DNA of 64,000 nucleotides from Puccinellia tenuiflora (lineage: Eukaryota; Streptophyta; Magnoliopsida; Poales; Poaceae): assembly GCA_012064385.1 (NCBI GenBank), contig QRDG01001525.1, positions 1,612,001 to 1,676,000 on the forward strand, in the 5' to 3' direction. The number at the start of each line of letters is the position of its first letter. The first letter of the stretch is position 1. The notes beneath the pieces are model-generated. The model was not told the origin of the DNA. It worked only from the letters and a program-made list of their open reading frames with translations, and ran no database searches. Made by a program: the position numbers and the translations under genes. This document shows positions 1 to 11,780 of this stretch, piece by piece.

Positions 1-1261
1 TTCATGATTAGTGGGATTGTGGAAAATTCAAATCAGACCCACATACCAATTAGTTATTTGTTCGTTCAAATAGAGCTGGACAACACAAACGTGAGGATCG
101 GTTCCACTATTTTCGGACCAAGGGAGTATCCAAACCAAAAGCAGGGTTAATGAAACTCCGCGCCTCAGTATGCAATTACATACATATACAGAGCTGTTGT
201 ACTTATTCGTCGTACATTTGGGACTGCCTATGTGCATTGTATATTGTTTGTATGATGATATTTAATGTTGTAAATGTATATGTGAATATCTCATTTGTAA
301 GAGTGTATAGCTTCATAAAGGAGACATGAGAAGGACGATTTGGGATGACAGTTGCACTATTACGGGCTCATTCTTCCTTGATAAACCACTTTGAGAAATG
401 GCCTTACCTTTCAAGTTTCGCTTGCATTTTATTTTTTTGCTGGACGATAAACATTTGTGTGTTAAACACAGTTTTTTACTGAATGTACAAGAAATATAGG
501 GAATCTGAAACTAAGCTGTTAAATTTTCTTCTACTGCTGGTGCTGCTCGCCGCGACATGGTGGCCTGCGATAGGGCGACGCGGGCCTCTGAGATTTTTGT
601 CCTCAGCATTTTTCTGTTTTGTGGAAATAATTTATGTTTAGTGGGAACCAAATTTGTAACTGTTGCGTACAATGGAAGCAATTCCCTAGCAGTTAGAAAC
701 AAAACATTGGTGAATGAAACAAACTAAAATTGTGAGAAGAGTGGTGGATAATCTGAATTTTACTGCTACTACTATTCGTGTTGGTGTTGGCGTTGGACAG
801 GCACATTCGTGTTCGTATTTTCAATGGACACGTCCGTATCCTTCTGTTTTTTCTAAGGTCCATATCCGCTTGTTTTTTTTGACATGGAACACAGCTATTC
901 CATTAACATTGGGGCACGACTAAATCGTCAGCCACAAGACGCATTACATCGTCTGGAATGTCCGTCAACCATAGCGAATGGTTTCCGTGAACATCCGATG
1001 CACCACGTGCAGCCAGCACATGCACTGATTTATTAGAAACCCTTGCGCAAAATTCAACTTTGAAGTCAATGAAATTCATGACAACAGGGGCGCAGCCAGA
1101 ATTTTTTTATCAGGAGGGCCAGAGCGCAAAATACAGCTATAAGGGGGGCAAAGTGGAAAACTGCATACTTTTTTTTTTTTTTTGCGAATGAAATGCATAC
1201 TATTTAGCATAGAGAAAGTAAGGATCTATGCTATTTAGCATGCATAATAAGAGGGCCAAGA
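1..1261. other. intergenic, no gene seen
   Basis: No reading frame here looks like a protein. It is AT-rich with short low-complexity runs. Around 1083-1160 a stretch starting ggggcgcagccagaattttt resembles a dispersed repeat. A partly similar inverted sequence (ggcttcgcccctg) occurs at about 19016-19028, which fits a repeat rather than unique regulatory DNA. No function can be assigned. Confidence 0.5.
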
Positions 1262-1525
1262 ACTGAACCATCATGATCATTTGAGGTAAGAGCATGTCGC
1301 AGCGTTTGACAATCAGTGGCGAAAACCGGTCTGCCAACACCAAGTTGTGAATAGCACTAACCATGGCTGTCAGTTCCGTGTGTAAAGGCCCCGATGCAAA
1401 CTCCACATGCCCAGCCGCAGCAAAAAAACAGCATCACCAGTACTATCACGACCAATTATACCCCAACCTCCACTTCCATTTTCCTCAGAGAATGATCCAT
1501 CAGTGTTAATCATGAATTCATGATC
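1262..1525 (-). pseudogene. RNase H-like (RVT_3) fragment of a LINE-type retroelement
   Basis: Read on the minus strand, this encodes NTDGSFSEENGSGGWG, then about 15 residues later a block ending EFASGPLHTELTAMVSAIHN. Order and spacing match the RNase H-like domain (RVT_3 type) found in plant LINE reverse transcriptases and related cellular proteins. The first Asp (NTDG) and the Glu of the HTEL motif are visible. The later catalytic Asp region is degraded. The two blocks lie in different frames, with the shift at a run of seven A on the plus strand (about 1423-1430). It is a broken fragment with no start codon and no adjoining reverse transcriptase, so a dead retroelement tail is more likely than a gene. 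Confidence 0.55.
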
Positions 1526-1639
1526 CATTCTTCCGCAGGTTTCTGCCAGAGAGGCGTTGGAGCAGGTAACTTCAGATTATTTTTAGGGAACAAATATCCG
1601 CTTGTTTTGAGAACACGAAAAAAGAAGTCGGAAAGCAGC

Positions 1640-2500
1640 ACACTGTCGGGTCCGTTCCCCCTCGTTCTGTCGCGTCGCCGCCGCCTGCTCTCTCTTCTCC
1701 GGACGCCGGCCAGCCCGCCCCCACCCCCGCCCCCGAGGCCGTCTCCGACGCCGGGGACAGCGCCACGGCACCGCTACCCTCACCAGCCGCCGCGTTACCC
1801 GTTGTAGTCAGACCTCGCCAATCCCGCTTCCACCCGCGACCCGCCGTGCCGTCCCCGTCGATCCGCCGCCAGGTAAGGCTACATGCTCGTCTGTATTTTC
1901 GTGCTTCCTTGCTTGCTCAATTGCATTAGTTGGTCCTTCAAGCCCTAGGTTTAGGGATGGATGGGGACGGGGGATGAGGATTGATGTGAACTGCGATGCT
2001 CTTTGTGAAAGATTGTCCAGAGTGTCCATATTTGTTAATGTGAATTAATTGCGAATAATTTCCTTTTTTCTCGAATAAAAGGAAAATTCCTTTTGTGCCC
2101 ACGAGCTGTGTAATTTTGTTGTTTTCGGATCAACCAAACATTTTGATTTTTAGTAGTAGAGAAGATATGGACGTTTTTGTTGAGAAGAGGATTGAAAAGA
2201 AACGAGAGAAGGGAGCCCAGTCGGAGCGCTGCTCCCTGTAGCGGCAGCTACCTGGGGCTAGTAGAGCAGTTTGGGGTTGAGGAAAAAATAGTTGCATAGG
2301 TCATTTCACATTGGGGTATTTGGTATTAGTGATGACGCCATTTAATGATAGGGATAGGGCAAATTAACAATGGTGTATGAAAGGAAGGGTATATGATATG
2401 CTATGATATGAGGGCAATGAACTAAAGGGAAAGTGAATTCGTGCCTGTCAACTGACCATTATCCTTGGTGCTCCATGTTTCGAGTGCAGATTGCTTTCCG
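1640..2500 (+). other. 5' leader exon and leader intron of the YAE1-domain gene
   Basis: A GC-rich pyrimidine-loaded stretch (about 1640-1872) typical of a grass 5' UTR ends in a strong donor (CCAG|GTAAGG, intron from 1873). A matching acceptor (GAGTGCAG) precedes exon 2 at 2490, eleven bases before the start codon at 2501. The leader intron would be 617 bp. The transcription start is not visible, so the upstream limit is approximate. Confidence 0.55.
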
Positions 2501-3427
2501 ATGACCGGCTCTGAGGACGTGAAGGGTTTGGCAGCGTCCCTGGGAGAGCTACATGTGGAGGCATCACCATCGAGGGAGAAAGAAGTAGATTGGCATGGTG
2601 CGCCCTAGCCTTGTTCTGATGTAGTATCACTAGATTATGCAGCCTTCTATCTGTCTATTGTTGCCATTTACGTTGTTCTGCTTATAATTAAACAGTAAAG
2701 GTTCTGTTTGAACATGCATTCCATGTCACAACCTGTTGTTTTGCACCAATTTTGGTTCAGGCAATGGTGATGATGCTGCTGCCGATGATGACCTTTGGGA
2801 TGATGCTTCTGATTCCGAGGGGCATAGTTCCGTCTTAGACAGAGAATGGACCCACAGGCAGAGCCAGTTTCTGAAGGTATATAATGATTTTGACTTCCAT
2901 GATATAAAAGAACATTTGAAAGTAAGGCTTTTGCTCTCTCTGCAGATGGGCTATAGGGATGGCATAACTGAAGGGCAGAAAGATGCTGCCCAAGAGGGCT
3001 TCAACATTGGGTTTAGCCAATCTGTGCATGTTGGATACAAGTGGGGTCTCGTTCGGGGGATCACTAGGTATATTGGTTTTCTGCTTGTGCTAATAGCAGT
3101 TTTCTTGTGTAGACTTCCTTTTGTGACATTTTCGTAATATATCTCCTTTTTTGTTGTCCTTCAAGCAGTACATTAGATAGTCTTCCCAACAGTCTAAAAG
3201 AAAAGTTGTTGGTCGACGACCAGCGTAGAGGAAAACTTAAAGATTTGCACAACTCCGTGCAACAAATTTCAGCAGATGGTGCACTGCAGCTTTTTCATGA
3301 GAGTATTCTTCAGGAGAATCAGCCACCAGAGGAAAGCAGGCTCCAAACTATTCAAAATGACGTTCTTCTGTTGCTGCAGGAATGCCCGAATGTTCAACTG
3401 CCTGAAGAGTTGACACGAGTTCCGTAA
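2501..3427 (+). CDS. YAE1: YAE1-domain protein (Fe-S cluster adaptor component), 197 aa
   Basis: Four coding exons: 2501-2597, 2761-2876, 2946-3067 and 3169-3427. All junctions are GT-AG and the phases agree (97+116+122+259 = 594 nt). Exon 3 starts MGYRDGITEGQKDAAQEGF and continues through GYKWGLVRG. This is the repeated G-x-x-x-G series (deca-GX3) that defines the Yae1 N-terminal family. The N-terminus is acidic (DDLWDDASDSEG); the C-terminal exon is helical and Leu/Gln-rich. In yeast, Yae1 with Lto1 links the cytosolic Fe-S targeting complex to the ABC protein Rli1 (ABCE1), so a cytosolic role in Fe-S delivery for ribosome recycling is inferred. Intron 2 is only 69 bp, a multiple of three and stop-free, so retaining it would add 23 residues in frame. 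The start was chosen because it is the first ATG after the leader acceptor and gives a consistent frame. No disabling change was seen. Confidence 0.85.
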
Positions 3428-3498
3428 GGAAGGTCGTTTTTGTAATGCAAGCACTTAGACTGAGACTGAGTTTTGCATCTTAGACTCCTGAAGGGTTG

Positions 3499-4117
3499 AC
3501 ACGATTTCGAAGTCTGGCAGAATCACTTAGACTGAGTTGTTTTTCTGAATGATGTAACTATAAATCCTGTGATATTGAGATTTCATACATCGCGTCACTC
3601 TTTCTTTGCTACAAACTCCTGTATATTCAGTCTGATTGACAATAATAATATATTTTTTGTTCTTGGTTCTGCATCTACCTATTCTTCATTTACCATGCTC
3701 TGATTTACTTGAGTCTTTGGCATTTTCTAATGAACTGTATTATTTATTCTCTATTGATTTGATCTTTTGTGATATTCTTGGGGAAGTCTGAATAATGATG
3801 TAACCATGTTCTGATTTGATACGATTTCGAAGTCTGGAAGAATCACTAGACTGAGTTGTTTTTCTAATGATGTAACTATAAATCCTGTGATATTGAGATT
3901 TCATACATCGCGTCACTCTCTCTTTGCTACAAACTCCTGTATATTCACAGTCTGATTGACAATAATAATATATTTTTGTTCTTGGTTCTGCATCTACCTA
4001 TTCTTCATTTACCATGCTCTGATTTACTTAAGCCTCTTGCATTTTCTAATGAACTGTATTATTTATTCTCCATTGATTTGATCTTTTGTGATATTCTTGG
4101 GGAAGTCTGAATAATTG
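3499..4117 (+). repeat. tandem duplication of about 300 bp downstream of the YAE1-domain gene
   Basis: The segment beginning acgatttcgaagtctgg at 3501 recurs at 3821 and stays nearly identical up to ggaagtctgaataat (about 3798 and 4113). The period is about 320 bp and only a few bases and small indels differ. Both copies lie in the 3' UTR or just past it. A shorter, more diverged echo spans the stop codon region: tgaagagttgacacga near 3404 resembles tgaagggttgacacga near 3489. Confidence 0.85.
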
Positions 4118-5688
4118 TTGCCCTTGGTGCAGAAATCGTTACATATTCTACTCTTGCTAGTTTTAAGTTTCCACACGCTCTAGCACTTTGTTGTACTGAC
4201 AATGTAGTAAACCTGCATAGTTAAGAACTTAAATATAGTAGTAGCTGTCTGATGGACCTCTTTTCTACCATATTTTTTTTTTTCATTTCTGAGCATTTGC
4301 CCATGTTATCTTTTCCATGTTTTGTGCAGACAGAAAATGCTAACTGTTGCCTCTGCATCAGCTGGCTTGAGCAAATGCACTCAAATTTGCTCAACCGAAG
4401 GACCTGATCCACTCCTCAGAGTTGCTATGCACTACTCCTGTGAATGTGATGTTTACTGCATGCTGATAGTCTGGACCGCACACCATGTCAATGAATTGTC
4501 TGCTTCTATTTCAGTTATAGGCGGTTGGTGTGATTGGAACATCAAGCAGAGCTGCATCCTTCAGGTTGGTGAGAGCATCAAACCTTGTATCCGTTATGAC
4601 CTGTGAGATTTGGTTTCCAGTATAAATGTCATTTATTCATGGCGTCCCATGCTTGATCCATCTGTCTTGTATCCGTTTGGAGTGTTTCTTGTTGTTCCCA
4701 TTGAAGTGCCATTTATTTGGTTCTATCTGGGACTATTTCTTGGTTGCTCCAGATAATATTTAGCTTCTTTCAGAGTGCCAAGAGCCTTACATGATAGATA
4801 ATTCATAAAAACTTTGTCAGACCTAGGAATTTTAGGAAACCTCTGGACCAAATATGATCAAACTTTTGAAAACTCTTCTGCTTTGGTTCTTGTCACCTGA
4901 CATGGTTATCAGGCTTCATCCACTCTGCTTTTTCCAGCAGATTTGGCCTATCTGTTTGTATGTGAAAAGAGTCTGCTGGGACCTGAATTTCTGACGCCAA
5001 GTTCAGGCATAGCCTGTCTTAAGAGTCTGAAGTTGACCCCGAAGTAGAGCATCGACGAGTCTCACCACTTATTAGCTTCATTGGTTAGCCCACAACTTAC
5101 TTCAGACACATTACCTTATTATTATTCAGAAAGCAACACTTGAGTTCAACTTGCACAGTCAAAGACTGAAAGAGTTCCATATAGCTATTGAAAATGTTAC
5201 TGCAAAAGAAATGACACATGTTGTTCAATAAGAGTTTTATTGATTGATATTTGTCCAAGGAAGGAATACATTTGGATTCTCTTGCCAGCTTGCAAAAGTC
5301 CCGTTTTCTCATCACTAACATATCAGCATGAGCACAGGAGGCCTATGTACACATGCACTACGCCACTACACTAATCAGCTGACTCAGTGAGCACAAGATC
5401 TCAGGTGCTAGTAAGCAGCTCTCTATCCTAGCTGAGCAGGTCTCTGCCAGTAATATTGCAGTGACCACCGAGTTAAAACCCCAATTATCATGATCTGCTC
5501 CAGCTTGAACCTCAAACTTCCTGCAAAAACACACGACACCGCATCACAAGTCGGATCAAAAGCGTATGAGAATTCTGTGCCGCGTGAACTGAATTCTGCT
5601 ACTCAAACAAACTCCGTTAGATATTCTTACCTCTAAAACCTATCAGTTGCATGGTTGCCATGTCCTTGCCTGTCCGAAGCTTTTCTTG
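4118..5688. other. convergent intergenic space and 3' UTRs
   Basis: This lies between the stop of the YAE1-domain gene (+) and the stop of the calmodulin-binding gene (-). A 94-codon open frame at 4322-4606 (+) shows no family features and is probably downstream transcribed or spacer DNA. A minus-strand splice acceptor/donor-like pair near 5520-5635 may mark a 3' UTR intron of the calmodulin-binding gene. No other feature is supported. Confidence 0.4.
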
Positions 5689-7086
5689 TCACCGTCTTGT
5701 TGCAGTGAGTTCTTCTCGCTGGGAACTTGGAGGTACAACAGTTTCGAAGGCCTGGACGAGCATCTCCACCTTCCTCTTCTGAGCACGAGCCAATTTCTTC
5801 ACCGTCCTCCTAAGTGCATAATCAACCATCCACTCCTCTGCATTCTTGCGATCATCGGCTGTCTGATGCCTGAGATCAACCTTCTCAGCATCTGGATCAG
5901 GCTCCACCTGAAGAAAGTTTGGAGCCCTGGGGTTGAATGCCCGCATTCGTTCCTCGTCTTTAGGTGCTGTTCCCCTCCTGGACGTGATCAACTTGTTTCT
6001 CTGGCTGGTTGCCACAGCATCGGTATGATCAGAACCTGCATCTTCGAAACTCATCCCACCAAGTGCACTGGATATGTCATCCATTGAGGATCCCACTGAA
6101 GCTTCGCCGCCACCACCTGTATAAAGCAAGATTGCAATGTTGTTCATAACCGACCAGCAGTTGTTTCTGCATTTCAATATATGGAAATAATCAATTTCAG
6201 AAAGAGAAATTTCACCTTTGGGGATGTTGCCTTCATATCTTGCACCCAGCTCCTCTGAGATATCAGACCTGCAGGCACCAGAGTCCTCTGCTTCTTGATC
6301 AATCGAACCCTCCCCCTCCCCATCAGTCTTACCCTTGCCTCCGGGAGACCTCGCCGTCCTCACCAGCTCGGCGAACCCATCCGAGATCACGTCGCTGGAC
6401 ACGCAGGAGCCGTCCACCGAAACATCCGGATCGCTCCACTTGCCCTCCTGCGCATCCAGGTACCTCCGGCGATCGAAGGTGACGTACCGAGACGACTCCA
6501 TCGGCCCGGCCGCCGCGTCCGTCTCCTCCGTGGAGAGACCGCTGCAGCTCGAACCCGAGCTGACCGCCGTCTTCGCGCCGTCGCCGGCAGTGGGATAAAC
6601 CTGGACAAAAAAACCGTCCCCACCGCCAGCATTGTTGGTCTTGGCGTCGCGGAACGCGGAGACGCCCCTGTGCTTCATCCTCTGCTCCGTCTTGATCAGC
6701 CGCCTCCGCGCCGCCGCCACGAAGGTGCCCAGCGGCGGCGCCGCGGCCGCGTGGGCGTGGCCCTTGAGGGAGCAGTAGGCGTACCGGCACACGCGCCCCT
6801 CGCCGTGGGCGACGAGGGCGCTCTTCAGGGCGGAGGAGCACGTCGCCCTGCTAGCGCGCGGCGTCCTCGGATCAAGCACCTCCCTGGCCCCCACCACCTC
6901 CCGTTCCGGCGGCGGCGCGGGAGCGGAGGCCACCGCTACCTCCCGGGCAGCCCGGGCGCCGGAGCTGCTCGTCGTCGGCCTCATGTACCCAGGGAGCGGC
7001 CCGGCGGGCGCGCGTTCCCCGTTCTTGGGGCCATCAGCGGCGGCGCCTCTGGGCTTCCTGCTGCGCGCCTGCTTACAGTGCACCAT
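5689..7086 (-). CDS. plant calmodulin-binding-domain protein, 432 aa
   Basis: Minus strand, two exons: 7086-6216 and 6116-5689 (1299 nt). The start at 7086 (MVHCKQARSRK) is the first ATG that follows family layout; the frame stays open to 7407 but that stretch is low-complexity 5' UTR. In order: a basic N-terminus; a conserved block CRYAYCSLKGH followed by a Pro/Leu run and ARRRLIKTEQRMK (about residues 100-145); an acidic Ser-rich middle; and at the C-terminus ERMRAFNPRAPNFL, then DRKNAEEWMVDYALRR and a basic helix LARAQKRKVEMLVQAFE. The C-terminal part is the plant CaM_binding domain, where the basic amphipathic helix contacts Ca2+-calmodulin. The likely role is Ca2+ signalling in cytosol or nucleus; the target pathway is unknown. 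The intron (6117-6215) is 99 bp, in frame and stop-free, so the unspliced frame also reads through. Both splice sites are canonical. Confidence 0.8.
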   Translation of the reverse strand: MVHCKQARSRKPRGAAADGPKNGERAPAGPLPGYMRPTTSSSGARAAREVAVASAPAPPPEREVVGAREVLDPRTPRASRATCSSALKSALVAHGEGRVCRYAYCSLKGHAHAAAAPPLGTFVAAARRRLIKTEQRMKHRGVSAFRDAKTNNAGGGDGFFVQVYPTAGDGAKTAVSSGSSCSGLSTEETDAAAGPMESSRYVTFDRRRYLDAQEGKWSDPDVSVDGSCVSSDVISDGFAELVRTARSPGGKGKTDGEGEGSIDQEAEDSGACRSDISEELGARYEGNIPKGEISLSEIDYFHILKCRNNCWSVMNNIAILLYTGGGGEASVGSSMDDISSALGGMSFEDAGSDHTDAVATSQRNKLITSRRGTAPKDEERMRAFNPRAPNFLQVEPDPDAEKVDLRHQTADDRKNAEEWMVDYALRRTVKKLARAQKRKVEMLVQAFETVVPPSSQREELTATRR

Positions 7087-9896
7087 GGCTTCCTCGGCTT
7101 GTCCGGTTTCTTGGGCTGGCGGCGGCGGCGGCGGAGGCAAAGAAGGAAAGAATCGAAGGGAGGTGTTGGACTCGGGCGCGCGCGCGCACAAAGAAGGAAG
7201 GTTGTGATGGTGGCGAGGCGGCGATGGGGTGGCTGGATTCGATTTCGTCGGGGGGCGGCGGGGGAGAGTATGGTGGAGAGGCGGCTCGGGCGGATCGATG
7301 CGTTTGGAATCGTCGGGGAGTTCGTTCGGGAGGCGAGGTGGCGAGATTTTGAATGCGGGCTCGCGTAGGCAGGAATCCTCTGTGGGCGTGGATCCTGTGT
7401 GCCCCACACCAGACTAGAGCAGCCTGCTACTGCCTTGGCTGTGGTTTGACTTTGTTGAGGTTTTTATGGAAACTGAGTTACTACGATAATAAGCATAAGT
7501 TATCCAGAAGAGTTAGGATAAGCACAGGGGTAGGGTTCCGTGATATTTGGGCATATGCTCTCTTAGTTTCTTCTCTTCTCCACATTGCCAAAAGAAAATG
7601 AAAAACAAACATTACTTTTTTTTTGAAACACGGTAAAAAGCAGTCGCTCGCATACACTCATCCCTATAAACGTACATACGTACATCCTACCACTATGAGC
7701 ACCTTCGAGAGACTGATGCGGCGGATTGAGTCTTGAGATCGATAAAGTCACCACATCATTGTTGATATATGATATTTTCCCTTTATTTTGATATATTCGA
7801 CTACATTTGATTGGAGTACAGAACATGCTGCATAAGAGTCAAGTCTTCTCCCCCCTTTCTTGCGAATTAAGTCTTCTTCCCTCCTTTTCTTACAAATTAA
7901 GTCTTCTTCCATTAATGGTTTGAGTCCTTGAGAAGTGCATTTTCAGGAGCAGTTAAACTTGGCTCTGCTAATTTCTATGCTTAGGGCAACACACTTGTGG
8001 ATACTATAAATATTCTGGTTTACAATATAATACAAACGGGTCCCCCCAAATCTGACACCGTAAAAAAGTTACTTATTGGGGCACGCCCATCAGTGACCCG
8101 CTCTCACACCTATCATGTCTCTCTAACTCCCCACGACCAGTGTTCCCGATCCCATCCCGTTCCATACGTGCATCGCAAGCTCGTTGGACACCCCGCGCAT
8201 CCCCACACCTTATCGTCGCTAGTTCACATGGCCTCCGCTGCTACACAAGCTCTCAAGGCCCCCATCTAGCCGAACCCCCGCCGCTTGGTCAAGCTCGTGC
8301 CGCCCACCACCGTGATGCTCTGGTGAGAGCAGCACCTCTCGCAACTACTCTATCGCATAGTAGCGAAGACTTAATATTGATAAAAATACTCATATCGACA
8401 AGGTGCATAATCTTGTCTGAAATTCCATCTCCAAAAGAAAATCTAGGTTAAATATACATGGCCTGGGGTAATTTGAGGACCAGGAAATTCTTCCGAGGTG
8501 CGCACGAGTGATGATAAAATTCGTAGGAAAGAAGATTGCAGAGAGTTGTCAAGAGTAACAACCAACAATCATGGGATGACTTGGGTGTTACATTTGGTAT
8601 AGTCATATTAATAAGGTGCATCTTTTCCCCCAAAAACTCATCTTGAAAAACCTTGAGGTTAAGCGTGCTTTACCGACTGTCAGTCGCAAGGTGGGTGGAA
8701 TGTTATCAGAGCCGACCCTCGTGGTTACACGCGGTGTGCGGGGTCGGTGACACGATGGAAGGTTGATTTATGGATGGAATCAAATACGAAGTATTAATCG
8801 AAAAAAACTTCATTTATTGTGAAAGAATTAATATACTATTAATGTGAAATCAAGATTCACTAAGAAAGAAATAAAGTGTTGGGCCAAACTCTTCTTTTAA
8901 ATACAAGATGTCCTAACCATCCATCCCCATTGTCCAATGAACCTGTTATGAATAACCATCCTTTTGCCGGACACGTTGGACATGTGTCAGCATGAGCGTA
9001 TACCAAGAGGTAGTGTTACTCTGTGTGGACAGTCTAAATGTTAGGTTTGAAAATTATTAAGGTTTTCATGATAACTAAACCGGTATAAGAACACGAGACG
9101 ATCTCTTCCATTGTGTGAGGCAAGAAAAGATAATTGAAAAATCATTATTGGTAGTACTGCGTATATAAATTGTTTTCTTTTGTTCCATGTATTTGTCTAC
9201 ATTTGCATCGGAGTGCTAGGTGTGCGGAAAACCGCTCATCGGTCACCGATGGCAGTGTTTGGTGCTAATGTCAGTAAAACAGATGGTGTTATTTGGATTT
9301 TATTGTTGCCTTGATGTTTTAACCTCTAGCCTTGCAATTGAACTTGTTTTCTCTCGATCTACACAATCGCCTCCACGGCAGCGCCACACGGGTTCGCTAG
9401 ATCGATGTACGCAAAATGATTAGCCACAGTATTTGCACTGTTTGCATCACCTCACGTGCGAGTGAATTTGGAATACTCCGTACATCATGTAGCAGAGTGC
9501 GTGCAGCACCCAAAGGGAACACGATCGAGACGATGAAATTCAGTTCTTTTATTTTTCCTCCACATGGACAGAGAGCCCATGGTCCACAGAGAATCACGCA
9601 GCACACGTGAGCCGTCGGCTCCAAACTCCTAGGCCGTCCCTATCCGAAATCAATGCTTACATGTGGTCCCCGTTCCCCTCAGCTGCTCAAACATGGACAA
9701 GCATATCTCTCTTCATTTTTTTAGGGGAGACGGGCATCTGCTCCAAAAAAGCAAAACGGCCGAGAACAACACCGTTGCTGGCGGGGCCTTCTTGTCTCTT
9801 TGCAGGCCCATCTTGGATTATGACGGTGAAATATTTGGTGCAGGCGAAAAAGTAAAATTTATTTCTGATCCTAACAGTAATACTGCGATACTCATA
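7087..9896. other. 5' flank of the calmodulin-binding gene and gene-free spacer
   Basis: About 2.8 kb with no convincing exon. The first 320 bp are GC-rich and probably belong to the 5' UTR and promoter of the minus-strand calmodulin-binding gene. The rest is AT-rich. A dispersed repeat at 7617-7760 is listed separately. All open frames here are short and carry no recognisable motif. Confidence 0.45.
7617..7760 (-). repeat. dispersed Triticeae repeat fragment
   Basis: The run of T, then gaaacacggtaaaaagcag, followed by catacactcatccctataaa and ctatgagcaccttcgagaga, is a combination I recognise as a common dispersed repeat near wheat and barley genes. Its class (MITE or retroelement tail) cannot be settled from this copy because no clear TIR or target duplication is visible. 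Confidence 0.45.
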
Positions 9897-10490
9897 TTTT
9901 TTTGAAAAGGATCATCAGAGGTACAAAACATCCTAAACATAATAATAATTACATCGAGATCCCTCAACCACTAAACGACCACCGCAGCCGAAGCCAACTT
10001 GACCCTCACCTTGTCGATGACAACGAAATAGTCTTCGTGCACGTCCCTGAAATGACCAATGCCCCAGTGTCGCCGCCATTAAACCCTTGAATCAATGTGA
10101 ACCTCCTGACACCAAATCTCGTCGTCTTACCGAAATCCTAACCTTGAAACCTCGAGGAGACGACAAAAATCTTCGTCGGAGCTACGTCGACTCCGATCCG
10201 TCCCAATGGTCGAACTAGAGAAGAATTGGAACCCAAAAGGCCAGCTCGAAGATGAAGCGCCGCCATCCGCTCGAGCACCACCCCCTACAAGGAGTAAAAA
10301 ACCATAACCTAAAGTACTTGTCGGGGTTGAGGCAACATGACTCCCCTCCGCACCACCGGCTGCCGAAGCGGTAAACAGAGGAAATACTAATCAACAACCT
10401 CGCTGACGGAGCATAGACGGGATGAGGTCTTCACCGTAACCATCACGGTCGCTAGCGAGGACGTATAAGATGGTAGTCGACGTTCTTAAT
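9897..10490. repeat. dispersed Triticeae repeat, degenerate
   Basis: This begins with a T-run and ggatcatcagaggtac, and contains attacatcgagatccctcaa and a run of CG-rich pseudo-coding sequence (cgacgacaaaaatcttcgtc). The pattern is typical of an abundant Triticeae repeat with a protein-like but broken interior. No intact frame, TIR or target duplication could be defined, so the limits are approximate. Confidence 0.45.
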
Positions 10491-10639
10491 TCTTACACTG
10501 ATAGAGAAGTTGCTCACATTGTTTTTTTTTCTTTCTATCTGTGACCATTGCATCGAGCATACCATTTTTTTCATTTTACTTTTGCGAATTGCATCGAAGC
10601 ATCAATAGTTCAATACATGAGAATGATGAGATGGAGTAA

Positions 10640-10835
10640 TTGAACTAGTCACCTTGTTCTGTACTCGATCCTGGTGCTGGGTGTCCGTGCCCGGTCATGG
10701 TCAGGCGGAGGAAATTTCAGACCACTCACTAGCCATTCATCAAGGAATGGGTAATGCGTTGTTGCAAAGGCTGGATGTAATCGGTATCTCCGCGATATTA
10801 TTATAAGCTCTTTGTCGAAAAAAAAATCAAAGAAT
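10640..10835 (+). mobile_element. LINE-like 3' end fragment with poly(A)
   Basis: The sequence ending ggtatctccgcgatattatt, ataagctctttgtcg and then a run of nine A matches the usual tail layout of grass LINEs: a short AT-rich 3' UTR, tttgtcg, then poly(A). No ORF2 remains upstream, so it would be a 5'-truncated copy, the common fate of LINE insertions. Confidence 0.45.
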
Positions 10836-11780
10836 GAGTGTAACCGAGGAAGAAGATCTTAACCCGCCGCTGACACAGTTAATGTGAAGTCAATCACGAG
10901 CTTAGCATTCCCCGCAAAAAACAAAACATAAGGAATATCACGAGCTTAGCATTAACAAACGAGCTCTTATGATAATCTTCGAGTCAAACAAAGCAGTAGC
11001 ACGAGCGATCATGTTGGTGTCGGCCAACTAATCTTCTTGTCACGGGATGTATTAAAACAGTTAAGTCACACGCAGTGACTCACCCCGGCCACCAGTTTGG
11101 CAGCTTATAAGTAGAACCGGAATGCAGTAGTGCATCTGATGGCAAGTGGCTGCAAGTCCGGTACGTGCTTCGTGATGTGGTGTTTAGGTTCAGGTGTAGA
11201 GTACTGGCCATCATATACGGAGCCATGGAGACGTACACTGCGTCTCTTCAGAATGAAGGATAAAACAGGTTTGGTTTCTACAGCTTGCACTTCTTACCCG
11301 TGTTTCCTTCCTTGACTTCACAGTGCAAACGAAAATCCTTTGTATTGCTAGCTGCTTCTCTTGTGCAAAAAAAAGTTAGCTGCTTCTAGTAAGTTCGAGC
11401 TGCACGTCGACACACGTTTGGTTTCTGAATCTTAGACCGGAGATCTGCGACCCGGCGTGTGCAAAAAAAGAAGAAGAGAGATACTCGACAGTCGTAACTG
11501 GACTCGGCGTGGGCTCAGTGCCTCAGTGGGTCTGGACCCTGCCCGGCCACACGGCGGATGGGCCATGGCCACTTTCCGTCTCGGAAACACGGCGAACCCA
11601 CCTCTTCCTCTGTCGGCAGCATCCCCGAACCGTGGAAAAAACATGGCGCCCAAGTTCGGTGCGAAGCAGCAACCAGGAAGCTTCCCCCAAATCAGCACAC
11701 CAAGACGAATCACATGTCCTTCCAAGTTCCGAACCTAACTACGGAGGAGGCCGGAGCTACGAAGAATCGACCAGACAGAC
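10836..11780. other. spacer and presumed promoter of the first GST gene
   Basis: No exon-like sequence. The last 100 bp before the start at 11781 are the likely 5' UTR (aagaatcgaccagacagac just upstream of the ATG). No clear TATA element could be fixed. Confidence 0.35.

Noticed and set aside
4322..4606. 94-codon plus-strand frame downstream of the YAE1-domain gene
   Set aside because: No family resemblance, no splice or promoter context; most likely spacer or alternative 3' UTR.
6295..7368. 357-codon open frame on the plus strand
   Set aside because: It is antisense to the calmodulin-binding gene, composed of Arg/Gly-rich GC sequence with no motif. It is a shadow of high GC content.
8640..8770. 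gttatcagagccgaccctcg looked like a primer-binding site of an LTR element
   Set aside because: No LTR, target duplication or purine tract could be found around it. The partial match alone is not enough.
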